Positions 55,686 through 62,768 of a stretch of DNA of 64,000 bases are shown piece by piece (position 1 is the first letter of the stretch; every line of letters starts with the position of its first letter). The stretch is from Lysobacterales bacterium (GTDB lineage: Bacteria; Pseudomonadota; Gammaproteobacteria; Xanthomonadales; Xanthomonadaceae), in assembly GCA_017302035.1 (NCBI GenBank), contig JAFLEA010000011.1, positions 1-64,000 of the forward strand, given 5' to 3'. The notes under the pieces were generated by a model. It was not told the DNA's origin, made no database searches, and worked only from the letters and a program-made list of their open reading frames with translations. A program made the position numbers and the translations under genes.

Positions 55686-56318
55686 TCAGGTCAGGTCGGG
55701 CACAGGCGAGATGACGAGCTGTGCCTTGCCCTTGCCGCACCTGTCGATGGCCTTCGCCGGAGGGAAGGCGCCGCGTGCGGTGAGTTCGGCCAGTGGGATC
55801 TGGCAGGCCTTCATGTCCCGGCCCTCGGCAGCTATCGACAGCGGCTCCTTGGACTTCTTCGCCAGCGCCGCAATGCGATCCAGGACAGCGACAGTCTTCG
55901 GGTCGCGTGCGCTCATGGAAGCGGGATCGTAGGCGATGACCACCTGGTCCAGAGCCTCTACCTTCTCGCCGGTCTTCGCTTCGACCTGCTTGGTGGCCAA
56001 GGTGGCCGACATGCCAGCGCGCTCCGCTTCGGCTGCCAGGTCGCGCGCTTCCTCCATCTGGTGGCGGTAAGACGCAACCGAACCGACGGCAGCGCCAACG
56101 GCACAGGCGGCAAGCGCCTTGTCCTTCTTGCCAGTCAGATAAGCCAGGGCACCACCCGTGATGCAGCCGATACCGCCGGCTTTGAACAGGCGCTTCTTGT
56201 CGGCCTTGGGCTTGGTGGGCTGACTCTGCTCGGTTGCGGGTGCTGCGTCCTGGGCGAGCGCCGGAGTGCTGGCTGCCAGAACCGTGGCGATGGTGAGGGA
56301 GAGGATCGGGGACTTCAT
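55686..56318 (-). CDS. Secreted protein with glycine-zipper segment
   Basis: 210 residues with a signal peptide (ILSLTIATVLAASTPALA). A Gln/Pro linker is followed by a glycine-zipper-like hydrophobic segment (GGIGCITGGALAYLTG, ALAACAVGAAVGSVASY) and a C-terminal soluble part (DPKTVAVLDRIAALAKKSKE) with faint OmpA-like character. Likely outer-membrane associated and possibly part of the transfer envelope complex. The ribosome site AGGAG is 5 bp before the ATG. Confidence 0.65.
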   Translation of the reverse strand: MKSPILSLTIATVLAASTPALAQDAAPATEQSQPTKPKADKKRLFKAGGIGCITGGALAYLTGKKDKALAACAVGAAVGSVASYRHQMEEARDLAAEAERAGMSATLATKQVEAKTGEKVEALDQVVIAYDPASMSARDPKTVAVLDRIAALAKKSKEPLSIAAEGRDMKACQIPLAELTARGAFPPAKAIDRCGKGKAQLVISPVPDLT

Positions 56319-56326
56319 GGGTACTC

Positions 56327-56734
56327 CTAGGCGAGGGGGGTGGCTGAGGGACGGAGGTTGGTCTTCTTGGCGAGTGCTTCGGACTGCCCGTGCTGGCGGC
56401 CGATACCGAGGGCGACCTTCACGGCCTCCTTCTGTTGCTCGTTCAAGTCGTGCAGGAAGGCCAAGTGCAATCGGCGCAACTCGTCGGCCGACGCCCGATG
56501 GCGTTCGTCGTTCAGGGCGATGGCTTCGTAGACCTTGGCGAACTCGGCGCGCAGATCAGCACGCAGGTCAGCCGCGAAAGCGCGCAGGTCGGCCTTCGGG
56601 TCAGGTGTGGCCAACGTCGCGTCGGCTGAGTCTTTCAGGAAGGCCGAGACGGACAGACCGCGGAGGTCTGCTGCCTTGCGGTAGCGAAGCAGATCCTGCG
56701 GGTCGAGCGCGATACTGGTCTTCTTGGCAGCCAT
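56327..56734 (-). CDS. Ribbon-helix-helix-like protein, candidate oriT accessory or regulator
   Basis: 135 residues. The N-terminal ~45 residues look like a ribbon-helix-helix domain (KKTSIALDPQDLLRYRKAAD, LRGLSVSAFLKDSADATL). A heptad-like helix follows (DLRAFAADLRADLRAEFAKV). Such proteins bind DNA repeats near transfer origins or their own promoters (TraY/TrwA/MobC-like). It is the first gene left of the region carrying GGCGGTAA repeats, and promoter P3 lies 36 bp upstream. Confidence 0.7.
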   Translation of the reverse strand: MAAKKTSIALDPQDLLRYRKAADLRGLSVSAFLKDSADATLATPDPKADLRAFAADLRADLRAEFAKVYEAIALNDERHRASADELRRLHLAFLHDLNEQQKEAVKVALGIGRQHGQSEALAKKTNLRPSATPLA

Positions 56735-57182
56735 GAACGGAGTGGATGGACTCGTGTGGAAGTCCATTCACCGTAAGGCGGTAGCAAGTTCTGGCAACCC
56801 TATGTTGGCGGTAATGCGTAAACGCCTGACAGATTTAGCGAAACCCACCGCAACACGCGGATTGGCGGTAATCGTGGCGGTAAGGCCCAAGCCCGCGACG
56901 CTGTTGAGGTTCAAGCGGTTTCGGGCGATTTCTTACCGCCGCCGTCAATCCACCTAAGGTGCGTGTTGTCCATGCCCCTGACTCTGCTCTGCGCTTGCTG
57001 ACGAAGCTCGTTCGACCAGCCACGCAAGCAGACGTCCCCGACAGCTTCTGACCACTCGCCTCGTGCTTTTGCTTTTCGCGACGACTGAGTCTGACGCCCC
57101 ACCAAGACCAGTCGTCGCGCCGCCCGCATCACGCCTCAGCGCCCCACTGCCCTTGCCAACATCGCGCTCCCCGCCACACTCA
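56735..57182. repeat. Intergenic repeat region with GGCGGTAA iterons (candidate oriT/operator)
   Basis: Four direct repeats of GGCGGTA(A/G) at 56777, 56807, 56864 and 56876, plus one inverted copy TTACCGCC at 56933-56940, in the spacer between the RHH-like gene (-) and the HNH gene (+). The first repeat lies in the spacer of promoter P3. No protein gene explains the region. Candidate roles: binding sites of the RHH protein, transfer origin, or replication origin. Confidence 0.55.
56770..56797 (-). promoter_or_regulatory. ICE promoter P3 (RHH-like gene operon)
   Basis: Leftward: -35 TTGCCA (56797-56792), 16-bp spacer, -10 TACGGT (56775-56770), 36 bp before the ATG. The upstream CTCGCA box of P1, P2, P5 and P6 is not at the usual position, and the spacer block is degenerate (GAACTTGCTAC). 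Confidence 0.55.
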
Positions 57183-58217
57183 ATGCAGCACAGCCCCATC
57201 TCCCCCATGACGCCCGCCTGCCCCACCATCACGCTCGCCGACTTCCAGCAAACCATCGCCTCCCGCGATGTTCAGTTCCACTTGAGTGCGCCCCGCTACG
57301 CCCGCCGCAAGATCCTTGCAGCTGCTCCCGACCACTGTCCGCTGTGCCGTTCACCTTTCGATCGCACTGCTCCCCGCTCCTTCTCCGCTCCCGTCATTGC
57401 CACCTGCGTCCACACCTCCCTGGGGGGACCGCTGACCGTCGATAACCTCTTCGTGTGCTGCCGTCGCTGCCAGCAGTCGCGCGCATCCACTGACTTGCTG
57501 ACCCTCCCTGACCTTCCCGCCCACCTCGCTGACCAGCGCCTCGCCGTTCTGCAGCTATCCCAGAACCACCCCGTCTCCCTGCCAAAGTCCGCAACTCTTA
57601 CCGACGTTCGACAAGCCCTAGCCCAGCGTCATGCGATGCCACGTTCGCGTGTTTACGCTGCCCAACCCGATGACGGGCCCTGCCTCTTGGGAGTGTCGCG
57701 CCGCTATGGAGACCGGGAGTCCAAGGGGCTTGCGCACCTGCTCGCTCGCCTGGGAGGAACACCCCTCCACCGCGACAAGCGGCTGACCGTGTACGCCCTC
57801 ACCGACGCCGACTTCCGCCGCGTCGTGTGGCAGCTGATTGAAGCCAACGCGTGGGTGATCGGCATCGGTCGCCGTAGCCAGCCCCGCGACTTCCAGGATC
57901 ACTGGTGGGTGTCGTCGTCCAGCGTGAGCGAACTGCGAGCCCGGAAGGTGGGCGGTGTTGTTGTGCCCATGGCCATGTCGGCTACGCGGGAAGTCGGGGC
58001 CAGCGCCGTGCGGATGCGCCGACTGGCGGAACGACGCAGGGTTGCCCGCCAGCGGGAAGACGTGGAGCGGGAGTACCGCGCAGCGTCCGCGGCCTACGAG
58101 TCCTGGATGGTGACCCGGCGATCACCGTCTGCGTTCCCCATCGATCCAGAAGACGAGCTGGCCATCGTGGCTCGGTACGGAACGGCGTGCCGACGATGGG
58201 CCGAAGCGCAGGCTTAG
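57183..58217 (+). CDS. HNH-type nuclease-like protein
   Basis: 344 residues from the ATG at 57183; a GTG at 57063 would add 40. A treble-clef HNH region: CPLCRSPFD (~52), CVHTSLGGPLTVDNLFVCC and CRRCQQSR (~90), giving paired Cys around a His/Asn core. The C-terminal ~250 residues have no known domain (LTVYALTDADFRRVVWQLIE; long basic helices). It is rightward, against most ICE genes, and its end overlaps the HEPN gene by 4 bp in convergent orientation. No ribosome site visible. Confidence 0.65.
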   Translation: MQHSPISPMTPACPTITLADFQQTIASRDVQFHLSAPRYARRKILAAAPDHCPLCRSPFDRTAPRSFSAPVIATCVHTSLGGPLTVDNLFVCCRRCQQSRASTDLLTLPDLPAHLADQRLAVLQLSQNHPVSLPKSATLTDVRQALAQRHAMPRSRVYAAQPDDGPCLLGVSRRYGDRESKGLAHLLARLGGTPLHRDKRLTVYALTDADFRRVVWQLIEANAWVIGIGRRSQPRDFQDHWWVSSSSVSELRARKVGGVVVPMAMSATREVGASAVRMRRLAERRRVARQREDVEREYRAASAAYESWMVTRRSPSAFPIDPEDELAIVARYGTACRRWAEAQA

Positions 58218-58756
58218 CCCGGCTTGGCCAGTACCGCGTCCGTGGCCACGACCAGCTGACGGATGAAATGGATGTGGCGCCTGAGGTCATCGCGGGATAC
58301 CGCGTGCTTGGCGGGCACACCATTGGCCGGACGCCCGGAACGATGCGCGATGTCGCCCCGCTTCTTCGCCAGCTTGTTCAGCTCGTTCCTCGCGCCGCTC
58401 GGTTCCATCATGTTCCACTTCCAGCTCTCGGTGATGTCCAGCCCGAGGTACTTCTGGAACAGCGGACGCACCCTGTCGGTACTGGGCGTGTGGAAGTACT
58501 TCAAGTCGTTAGCCAGGCTCTCGCGCATGAAGCGTGTCTGGGCGGAGTCGCCCTCGCCGCACAAGGCGTCGACAGCCTCGACCAGCCGGTCCTCGAAATA
58601 GGTTTCAAGCGCAGCCAAGGCCATGACCAGACTGGCCCGTTTCAGGACCTCGTTCTCTGGCGGCGGTGGCTGGGTGTTGAGCTTGTCAAAGTGGTTGACC
58701 AGGTCGACCGCGTCCTGGATGGCGTGGTCGAAGGTCAGGCTGGCGCGAGATGGCAT
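58214..58756 (-). CDS. HEPN-domain protein (RiboL-PSP-HEPN-like), candidate RNase
   Basis: 180 residues, all-helical. The Rx4H HEPN motif is present as RGDIAHRSG (~135). KRASLVMALAALETYFEDRL (~40-60) is the usual first helix pair of this HEPN family. HEPN proteins are RNases in toxins and phage defence. Convergent with the HNH-like gene and overlapping it by 4 bp. A cognate antitoxin is not obvious. Confidence 0.75.
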   Translation of the reverse strand: MPSRASLTFDHAIQDAVDLVNHFDKLNTQPPPPENEVLKRASLVMALAALETYFEDRLVEAVDALCGEGDSAQTRFMRESLANDLKYFHTPSTDRVRPLFQKYLGLDITESWKWNMMEPSGARNELNKLAKKRGDIAHRSGRPANGVPAKHAVSRDDLRRHIHFIRQLVVATDAVLAKPG

Positions 58757-58810
58757 GGTTGTCCCCCAATCGCCCCGATTGTGACTGGGCTCGCCGAGGG
58801 AGACAACGGA

Positions 58811-59323
58811 TCAGGCGGCTGCCAGCTCGGGCTCGATCACCAGGCGACGGCGCTTGATGTGGCTCTGCACGCTGGGCGGCAGGTTGGACCAGCCCAGGGC
58901 TTCCATGATCGTCTTGCCCCGGCCACGCTCATGGACCGTTTCGCCCGTTCGGCGATCGGTGGTCCGGATGATTTCCCGTCCGCCTTGGGCACCCACGGAC
59001 GCTTGCTCCTGCAGCAGCCAGTCAGCGATTGCGTCGGCCGCTTCGGCGCCTAGATGGTCGGCGTCCAGCGACTTCTGGCGGTACACAATGCAGGCCCACA
59101 TGATGGGTGTGAGGTCGCCCTTGCCTCGCACATCGACCAGACCCTGGCTGACCATCAGACCCATGGACTTCATCCGCACCAGCTTGGGGTCCAAGAGGCC
59201 CTGCTCCACCTTGCCCTTCACGTAGTCGGCCCGGATGCACTCCATGGCCACCTTCAAGCGGGGAAGTGAACCTCGTTCGATTTCGTGTTTGAGCAGGGAG
59301 AAGTAGCGTTCGTTGGTGATCAT
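58811..59323 (-). CDS. Unknown protein of the element
   Basis: 170 residues, soluble. Helical N-terminus (ERYFSLLKHEIERGSLPRLK), middle LTPIMWACIVYRQKSLDADH, and a basic end (HIKRRRLVIEPE). Positions IIRTTDRRTGETVHERGRGK are polar. No family recognised. It overlaps the upstream 106-residue gene by 4 bp. Likely an element maintenance or transfer-accessory protein. Confidence 0.65.
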   Translation of the reverse strand: MITNERYFSLLKHEIERGSLPRLKVAMECIRADYVKGKVEQGLLDPKLVRMKSMGLMVSQGLVDVRGKGDLTPIMWACIVYRQKSLDADHLGAEAADAIADWLLQEQASVGAQGGREIIRTTDRRTGETVHERGRGKTIMEALGWSNLPPSVQSHIKRRRLVIEPELAAA

Positions 59324-59640
59324 TGGCGGCTCCTGATTTGTTCTTGGTAGGTCACGCCACCCAGGTCTCGGGACTCTCGGCGCAGCGCGTTGATGCGTTC
59401 AAGGTTGTCGGGCAGGTCCTCGTAGGCATCCAGGACATCGACGGTCTCGTAGATGTGGACCCGAGGCGTTCGCGAGATTGACCGCAGCGTATTGGCCCTG
59501 CTCTCCCAGTCCGGGTCCAGCGCGCAGATGAGCCGGTATCGCAAGGCGGGACCTTCGGCCAGCCCTTCTGCAATTGGGTTCACGATGACCGCGTAGGTGT
59601 GGCCGGAAATGGGGTCGATGTGGGATTCGAGGATGCGCAT
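59320..59640 (-). CDS. Unknown small protein of the element
   Basis: 106 residues: HIDPISGHTYAVIVNPIAEG, ALRYRLICALDPDWESRANT, VHIYETVDVLDAYEDLPDNL. Mixed alpha/beta, no known domain. Coupled to the downstream 170-residue gene by a 4-bp overlap (ATGA). It starts 7 bp after the small membrane-protein gene. Confidence 0.62.
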   Translation of the reverse strand: MRILESHIDPISGHTYAVIVNPIAEGLAEGPALRYRLICALDPDWESRANTLRSISRTPRVHIYETVDVLDAYEDLPDNLERINALRRESRDLGGVTYQEQIRSRQ

Positions 59641-59647
59641 GACTGCC

Positions 59648-59869
59648 TTAGTTCTGGGCGAGGTGCTCTGCGGCGACTCGTTGGCGACGCTCAGCTTCGG
59701 CCCGGGCCAACCGTTCCAGATGGTCTGGCTCCATGTTCGGGGTGGCCACTTGTTCAACAAAGGCGGTGTTCTCTTCAATCTGGTCGAAGGCCTTGCCGCC
59801 CAGGTAGAGCACGGTTCCGGAGATAGCCAGTACAACGATGGCGACGAGTGCTTGTTCGGTGATGTTCAT
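59648..59869 (-). CDS. Small membrane protein with charged tail
   Basis: 73 residues. One N-terminal helix (EQALVAIVVLAISGTVLYLG) and a charged helical tail (DHLERLARAEAERRQRVAAE). A purine-rich ribosome site (AAGGA) precedes the ATG. One of several one-helix mini-proteins on the element. Possibly a small subunit of an envelope complex. Confidence 0.6.
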   Translation of the reverse strand: MNITEQALVAIVVLAISGTVLYLGGKAFDQIEENTAFVEQVATPNMEPDHLERLARAEAERRQRVAAEHLAQN

Positions 59870-59884
59870 GTGGAGGTCCTTGGC

Positions 59885-60019
59885 TTAGGCAACGATGTGG
59901 GGGAGGACAACGACTGTGAGCAAAGCCAGGCCACTCAGCGCCAACGCCACCAGACCATTGGTACGCAGGGCGATGAAGGAGTGTTCCTGGGAGTGGGCGA
60001 TGCGGTCGAAGAGGCTCAT
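59885..60019 (-). CDS. 44-residue membrane mini-protein
   Basis: Short frame: FDRIAHSQEHSFIALRTNG then a helix LVALALSGLALLTVVVLP. It fits the tight spacing between the 73-residue and 78-residue genes (15 bp and 52 bp). No family. Supported by position and a clean helix, not by similarity. Confidence 0.5.
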   Translation of the reverse strand: MSLFDRIAHSQEHSFIALRTNGLVALALSGLALLTVVVLPHIVA

Positions 60020-60071
60020 ATCGGTTCTCGTTTGTTGTTAGCTGGCTTGGTCGTGACAGTGCTGTTGGCCA

Positions 60072-60308
60072 TTACCCCAAGGTCGCGGCCTTCCGATCCA
60101 ATGCCTCGGCAACCTCTGCGAGGGTCGCGTAGCCACGGATGCTGTTCTGATGCCTCCCATCCGAAAGCTGCCAACGCGGCAAACGCTCGTTGTTGTTTGC
60201 AGCCTCATACCGGACATGCCTTCCAGCTTCGGAAAGCTCAAGCCCCACGCGACTGGCGTAGGCTTCCAAGTTCTCACGTGAATAGCGGCGTGACTTGTTG
60301 TTGTTCAT
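60072..60308 (-). CDS. Small basic protein of unknown function
   Basis: 78 residues, basic and polar: RRYSRENLEAYASRVGLELS, RLPRWQLSDGRHQNSIRGYA, LAEVAEALDRKAATLG. No domain recognised. It is the first gene after promoter P4. A ribosome site (AAGGAGA) lies 6-7 bp before the ATG. Confidence 0.6.
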   Translation of the reverse strand: MNNNKSRRYSRENLEAYASRVGLELSEAGRHVRYEAANNNERLPRWQLSDGRHQNSIRGYATLAEVAEALDRKAATLG

Positions 60309-60360
60309 TGATTTCTCCTTAGTGAGTTCGTTTGTTTTGGCATTCGTTCTGCCTAATCTC

Positions 60361-60388
60361 AGTATGTGCAGGAAGCTGTATATGGCAA
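60361..60388 (-). promoter_or_regulatory. ICE promoter P4
   Basis: Leftward: -35 TTGCCA (60388-60383), 16-bp spacer with ATACAGCTTC, -10 CATACT (60366-60361), 53 bp before the ATG at 60308. It drives the chain of small genes from 60308 leftward. A CGCA word lies further upstream than in P1/P2/P5/P6. Confidence 0.6.
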
Positions 60389-60438
60389 CTCGTCAAGCCC
60401 CTGAAACTGCGTAGCACTACGAGGAACAGCAAAAGAAA

Positions 60439-60456
60439 AAGCCCCTTTCGGGGCTT
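60439..60456 (-). terminator. Leftward terminator of the parA operon
   Basis: AAGCCCC-GAAA-GGGGCTT on the minus strand, followed by TTTCTTTTG. It lies ~120 bp downstream of the leftward RHH-like gene and separates it from promoter P4. Confidence 0.82.
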
Positions 60457-60570
60457 GGTCGATTGGCACTTCTGTCTGTGGCTCAACTGGACGCATCGTG
60501 TCCAGTGCGGAGCATGGACCCCTGGCCCTAATCCCCAATCAACCGCTCTGGCTCTTGCTCCTCTCGCACG

Positions 60571-60586
60571 GATATCACTTGATATC
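60571..60586. repeat. Phased GATATC box pair (locus a)
   Basis: GATATC at 60571-60576 and 60581-60586, 10 bp apart, overlapping the stop codon of the RHH-like gene. One of three loci with the same phasing around parA. Confidence 0.75.
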
Positions 60587-60868
60587 GCGGGCAATCACAC
60601 GCCAGCACTCGTGGCCGGATTCGAGCCGCTCCAAGGCCTCCTCGATCAGCGCCAGAAGTGCCATGCTTCGATTGCCCTGAACTGACCGCTCTAGCCGAGC
60701 ATGCAGCTCTGGCGACGTACGCAGCAGCATGGGCTTGGTGTCTTCCAGCGGCTCGACCTCCACGTAGATCTTGGGCGGCCCTGGCGAGCGTTCGATCCGA
60801 ACTCCTCGTTGCTGTGAGGGGTACGAGACCTTGGCCAGGTCGTCTGCATCCAAGTCATTCCAGCTCAT
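60575..60868 (-). CDS. Ribbon-helix-helix-like protein, candidate ParB-type partner of ParA
   Basis: 97 residues. A flexible N-terminal ~45 residues precede a compact C-terminal segment LLRTSPELHARLERSVQGNR-SMALLALIEEALERL, which fits a ribbon-helix-helix fold. Small RHH proteins such as ParG or omega serve as centromere-binding partners of short ParA proteins. Last gene of the parA operon. Phased GATATC boxes overlap its end and the operon start. Confidence 0.65.
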   Translation of the reverse strand: MSWNDLDADDLAKVSYPSQQRGVRIERSPGPPKIYVEVEPLEDTKPMLLRTSPELHARLERSVQGNRSMALLALIEEALERLESGHECWRVIARDIK

Positions 60869-61025
60869 GGTCTTGCTCCTGTTCGGGTAAACGGGCCAAC
60901 GCCCGGATCAGTTCCAGTTCGTTGTGGTCGCGGATCGCAATGACCGTCTCCTCGGGTGAGGTGTCGGAAGCGTCGACTTCGTCCAGACGACCATCAAGCC
61001 GCCAGATGAGGGTGCGGGCTGTCAT
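60855..61025 (-). CDS. 56-residue acidic protein between parA and the RHH-like gene
   Basis: Sequence includes TARTLIWRLDGRLDEVDASD, TVIAIRDHNELELIRALARL and EQEQDHELE. No family. Its ATG overlaps the parA stop (ATGA) and its end overlaps the RHH-like gene by 14 bp, so all three are co-translated. Possibly a modulator of the partition proteins. Confidence 0.62.
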   Translation of the reverse strand: MTARTLIWRLDGRLDEVDASDTSPEETVIAIRDHNELELIRALARLPEQEQDHELE

Positions 61026-61612
61026 GGGCTACTCCCCGTACGGGCGACGGCTCCGTCGACAGCCGCTCGCAGCGCTTCAATCTCGTTCTGAGCCTTGCCC
61101 AGGTGAGGAACGCCCCGTCCATCGACGACGGTGAGGCCCCGGCCGTACAGCGTCGGGTACAGGTCGCGGTCCCTGATCACGGGCTGGTCAGTGAAATGTT
61201 CGGCCACTAGGTCCCGCTGCTGCTTGCGATCCGACCGGAAGCGCGATGCCACGGGTACAACGATCAGTCCACGCTCTTCCAAGTGCCGAAGTCCACGCCG
61301 ATGGATCAGGAAGGATGGCGCGTCCAGCAAGGTGGGCACGATGGCAATACGCGACGGGTAAGCCTCCGCCAGTCCAGGCGGGTGGTCGTGGATGGACACA
61401 TCGAAGCCGCTGACCCGTGCGCACGTAGGAACGAACGGCAGTTCAATCCCTTCTCGCTCAGCTAGCTTGCCGAAAACGAGGGATGAACCCTGTGGATCGT
61501 GGTCCACCAGGCAGGTTCGATGACCATCGCGGGCAAACGATGCCGCCAACTGCAAAGCCAGCATGGTCTTACCCACCCCGCCCTTGGGCGAAACGACAGA
61601 CAGGTGGATCAC
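61022..61612 (-). CDS. parA: ParA-like partition ATPase
   Basis: 196 residues from a GTG at 61612. Deviant Walker A SPKGGVGKTMLALQLA (residues 8-23), Walker A' region CLVDHDPQGSSLVF, and a switch region with HDHPPGLAEAYPSRIAIVPT. Short type without an N-terminal HTH, the class often paired with a small RHH protein. It moves element copies or positions the transfer complex. It overlaps the upstream 51-residue gene by 4 bp. Confidence 0.9.
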   Translation of the reverse strand: MIHLSVVSPKGGVGKTMLALQLAASFARDGHRTCLVDHDPQGSSLVFGKLAEREGIELPFVPTCARVSGFDVSIHDHPPGLAEAYPSRIAIVPTLLDAPSFLIHRRGLRHLEERGLIVVPVASRFRSDRKQQRDLVAEHFTDQPVIRDRDLYPTLYGRGLTVVDGRGVPHLGKAQNEIEALRAAVDGAVARTGSSP

Positions 61613-61764
61613 AACCCGAATGCCCGAACGGCTGCCTCCGCTCGAGCCTCCTGGAGTGCCATGGCTCGACTGGTCATGGTCGGAAGGTCCACCAGAGAGG
61701 CCAGTCCAAATAGGAGACCGAGGAAGGTGTACAGGTAGAGGTTGGTGTTGGATTTGTTGCGCAT
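61609..61764 (-). CDS. 51-residue membrane mini-protein upstream of parA
   Basis: One helix (LYLYTFLGLLFGLASLVDLP) with a basic start (MRNKSNTN) and a helical charged tail (ALQEARAEAAVRAFGL). First gene of the parA operon. Ribosome site AGGA, and its stop overlaps the parA GTG (GTGA). A membrane anchor for a ParA-based system is one possible role. Confidence 0.6.
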   Translation of the reverse strand: MRNKSNTNLYLYTFLGLLFGLASLVDLPTMTSRAMALQEARAEAAVRAFGL

Positions 61765-61786
61765 GTGGAGGTCCTGGGTATCGCGT

Positions 61787-61812
61787 GATATCAACGGATA
61801 TCGACCGATATC
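61787..61812. repeat. Three phased GATATC boxes at the parA operon start (locus b)
   Basis: GATATC at 61787-61792, 61797-61802 and 61807-61812, each exactly 10 bp apart. They follow directly after the -10 of P5 and cover the expected transcription start and leader. Ideal placement for a repressor or centromere site. Confidence 0.8.
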
Positions 61813-61820
61813 CCGATTCC

Positions 61821-61864
61821 AGGATCAGTCGGTAGCTGTTATTGGCAACTGCTCGGAGTGCGAG
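61821..61864 (-). promoter_or_regulatory. ICE promoter P5 (parA operon)
   Basis: Leftward: CTCGCA box (61864-61859), 10 bp, -35 TTGCCA (61848-61843), 16-bp spacer with AACAGCTAC, -10 GATCCT (61826-61821). The GATATC boxes begin 9 bp downstream. It drives the mini-protein, parA, the 56-residue gene and the RHH-like gene. Confidence 0.6.
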
Positions 61865-61900
61865 CGGGTACGACACCCGCAGCAATGGCGACGCCCGGAG

Positions 61901-62413
61901 TCAGGATCTGGTCAGCCGCCTCTCGCGCTGGAAGCGCTTCATGACCTGAGACCGGGTCAGGATTTCAGCGTTGCCAGGCCCCACCGGTTGCGACCGATCT
62001 GCGGGCACCATGACCAGTCGATCGATGACGCGCTGGCTCCACGATGTCTTCCACAGCTGCCACCAGTCCGGGAAGGTGAATGCCCAGCCGCTGCCGTGCA
62101 GGTAGCGGTAGCGCTGTGTCCGGTAGAAGAACGCGGGCGAGGTGTGATCCGACAGCAAGAGGCCCTGCTGGATCTTGGCCAGGTCTTCCACGCTGCAGCC
62201 ATAGACAGCCCGAACGACGGACTCGTCCAGGGTGTTGCGCTTCTTCGGCACCACCGCCTGAGGTGGCGTCCGCGCCATCGAGACACCTTCACGAGCCAGC
62301 AGCTTGCGCACCTGCTCGCCCGAAAGACCCACGCGCGTACCGATCTGGCGCAACGACAGGCGATGCCGGGTGCGCAGGTCAATGATCCGATGCAGGGTTC
62401 GGGGGTCAGTCAT
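61901..62413 (-). CDS. HTH-domain protein of unknown function
   Basis: 170 residues. The N-terminal helix-turn-helix is LSLRQIGTRVGLSGEQVRKL-LAREGVS (residues 20-46). C-terminal part RTQRYRYLHGSGWAFTFPDW and WQLWKTSWSQRVIDRLV is aromatic-rich and unfamiliar. Transcribed from P6 after the 75-residue gene, overlapping it by 8 bp. A transcription factor of the element is likely; it is the best local candidate to act on the shared promoters. Confidence 0.7.
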   Translation of the reverse strand: MTDPRTLHRIIDLRTRHRLSLRQIGTRVGLSGEQVRKLLAREGVSMARTPPQAVVPKKRNTLDESVVRAVYGCSVEDLAKIQQGLLLSDHTSPAFFYRTQRYRYLHGSGWAFTFPDWWQLWKTSWSQRVIDRLVMVPADRSQPVGPGNAEILTRSQVMKRFQRERRLTRS

Positions 62414-62633
62414 GGATGCCGTAGAAGTGCCGTCGCATGTGATCGTCCAGCCGTGGAAGTTGCTTGGGCATGTGGATCTTGGCCAATGCGTAGGCCTGGT
62501 CGTCGACGTAGACAAGCGACCCGTTGCGCTTCTGCAGCATGGATTGGAGCTTGCGGACCTTCTCGGACACGATGACTTCGTGAAGCGTCTTCGTGAGCGC
62601 GGGATCGTAATCGGGCATGACGAAACGGGACAT
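62406..62633 (-). CDS. Unknown small protein upstream of the HTH gene
   Basis: 75 residues: SRFVMPDYDPALTKTLHEVI, EKVRKLQSMLQKRNGSLVYV, RLDDHMRRHFYGIHD. Probably helical; no family. First gene after P6, and it overlaps the HTH gene by 8 bp. No visible purine-rich ribosome site stronger than average. Confidence 0.6.
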   Translation of the reverse strand: MSRFVMPDYDPALTKTLHEVIVSEKVRKLQSMLQKRNGSLVYVDDQAYALAKIHMPKQLPRLDDHMRRHFYGIHD

Positions 62634-62661
62634 GGCGAGCTTCCTGGTGTGTGGTTCAACC

Positions 62662-62705
62662 AGTGTCGGATCGATGCTGTATTCGGCAACCCTTGATCCT
62701 GCGAA
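62662..62705 (-). promoter_or_regulatory. ICE promoter P6 (75-aa and HTH gene operon)
   Basis: Leftward: TTCGCA box (62705-62700), 10 bp, -35 TTGCCG (62689-62684), 16-bp spacer with ATACAGCATC, -10 GACACT (62667-62662), 29 bp before the ATG at 62633. Confidence 0.58.
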
Positions 62706-62752
62706 CAGGAACGGCAACTCGCCAACGTCATTCGACGTGATGTGGCCATCGT

Positions 62753-62768
62753 GATATCCACGGATATC
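62753..62768. repeat. Phased GATATC box pair (locus c)
   Basis: GATATC at 62753-62758 and 62763-62768, 10 bp apart. 18 of 20 bp match locus b over the CGTGATATC-to-GGATATC stretch. It overlaps the end of the DUF6573-like gene, about 48 bp upstream of the P6 box. Confidence 0.75.

Noticed and set aside
56777..56940. CRISPR-like array suggested by GGCGGTAA repeats
   Set aside because: Repeats are only 8 bp, irregularly spaced and partly inverted; no cas gene is present.
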